A DNA stretch of 7,026 bases, from NCBI GenBank assembly GCA_900555345.1, contig USKS01000072.1:1-7026 (forward strand), read 5' to 3'. This document shows positions 6,999 to 7,026 of the stretch, in pieces. Each line of letters starts with the position of its first letter. The stretch's first letter is position 1. The translations under genes were made by a program, and so were the position numbers. The notes beneath the pieces are model-generated. The model searched no databases and was not told the origin of the DNA. It saw only the letters and a program-made list of their open reading frames with translations. Origin of the DNA: an uncultured Eubacteriales bacterium. GTDB lineage: Bacteria > Bacillota_A > Clostridia > Oscillospirales > CAG-272.

Positions 6999-7026
6999 CT
7001 GTCTCTTATACACATCTCCGAGCCCA
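6999..7026. other. Nextera/Tn5 adapter sequence (library artefact)
   Basis: Bases 6999-7017 read CTGTCTCTTATACACATCT, the exact 19-bp hyperactive Tn5 mosaic end. The next nine bases, CCGAGCCCA, are the start of the Nextera read-2 adapter. This is untrimmed library adapter at the contig end, not a transposon in the genome. True genomic sequence ends at about 6998. Confidence 0.98.

Noticed and set aside
6999..7017. Tn5-type terminal inverted repeat suggesting a transposon end
   Set aside because: It is the engineered mosaic end followed by the commercial adapter at the extreme contig end, so a library artefact.

Overview
This window looks like a contig end from a low-GC-lineage Gram-positive (Firmicutes, most likely Clostridia of the Ruminococcus/Oscillospiraceae kind). 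The evidence is the hrcA-grpE-dnaK order behind a CIRCE operator, AGGAGG-like ribosome binding sites, a DnaK lacking the roughly 24-residue insert of Gram-negative DnaK, and a GH65 phosphorylase paired with beta-phosphoglucomutase. The genus is inference. All supported genes lie on the minus strand, so transcription runs from high to low coordinates.

Region A (6886-6998 and 6468-6896): the last 36 codons of an unrecognised gene overlap by 11 nt the start of a small DUF1893-family protein (TM1506-like, deaminase-like fold, function unknown). The final 28 bases (6999-7026) are not genomic: they match the Nextera transposon mosaic end plus the adjoining read-2 adapter.

Region B (6467-3236): a carbohydrate phosphorolysis operon. 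A cytoplasmic GH65 inverting disaccharide phosphorylase (4041-6317) should release beta-glucose 1-phosphate from an alpha-glucoside, and pgmB (3296-3946) converts that to glucose 6-phosphate. A perfect 15-bp hairpin without a U-tract lies between the two genes. A good intrinsic terminator (3238-3270) closes the operon. A 150-bp gap upstream of the phosphorylase holds a terminator-like hairpin that faces the wrong way for every gene here, and a smaller hairpin next to the phosphorylase ribosome binding site.

Region C (3235-1): the heat-shock operon. A 325-bp gap (2971-3295) contains the pgmB terminator, about 150 bp of GC-rich unexplained sequence, an AT-rich promoter zone and a CIRCE element with one mismatch. 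hrcA (repressor), grpE (nucleotide exchange factor) and dnaK (chaperone, cut off by the window edge after about 405 codons) follow. hrcA and grpE overlap by 8 nt. HrcA should bind CIRCE and repress its own operon.

No new defence, mobile or RNA system was found. The genes are mostly ordinary. The items most worth a second look are the adapter tail, the two unusual hairpins, the unexplained intergenic block upstream of the hrcA promoter and the DUF1893 gene.
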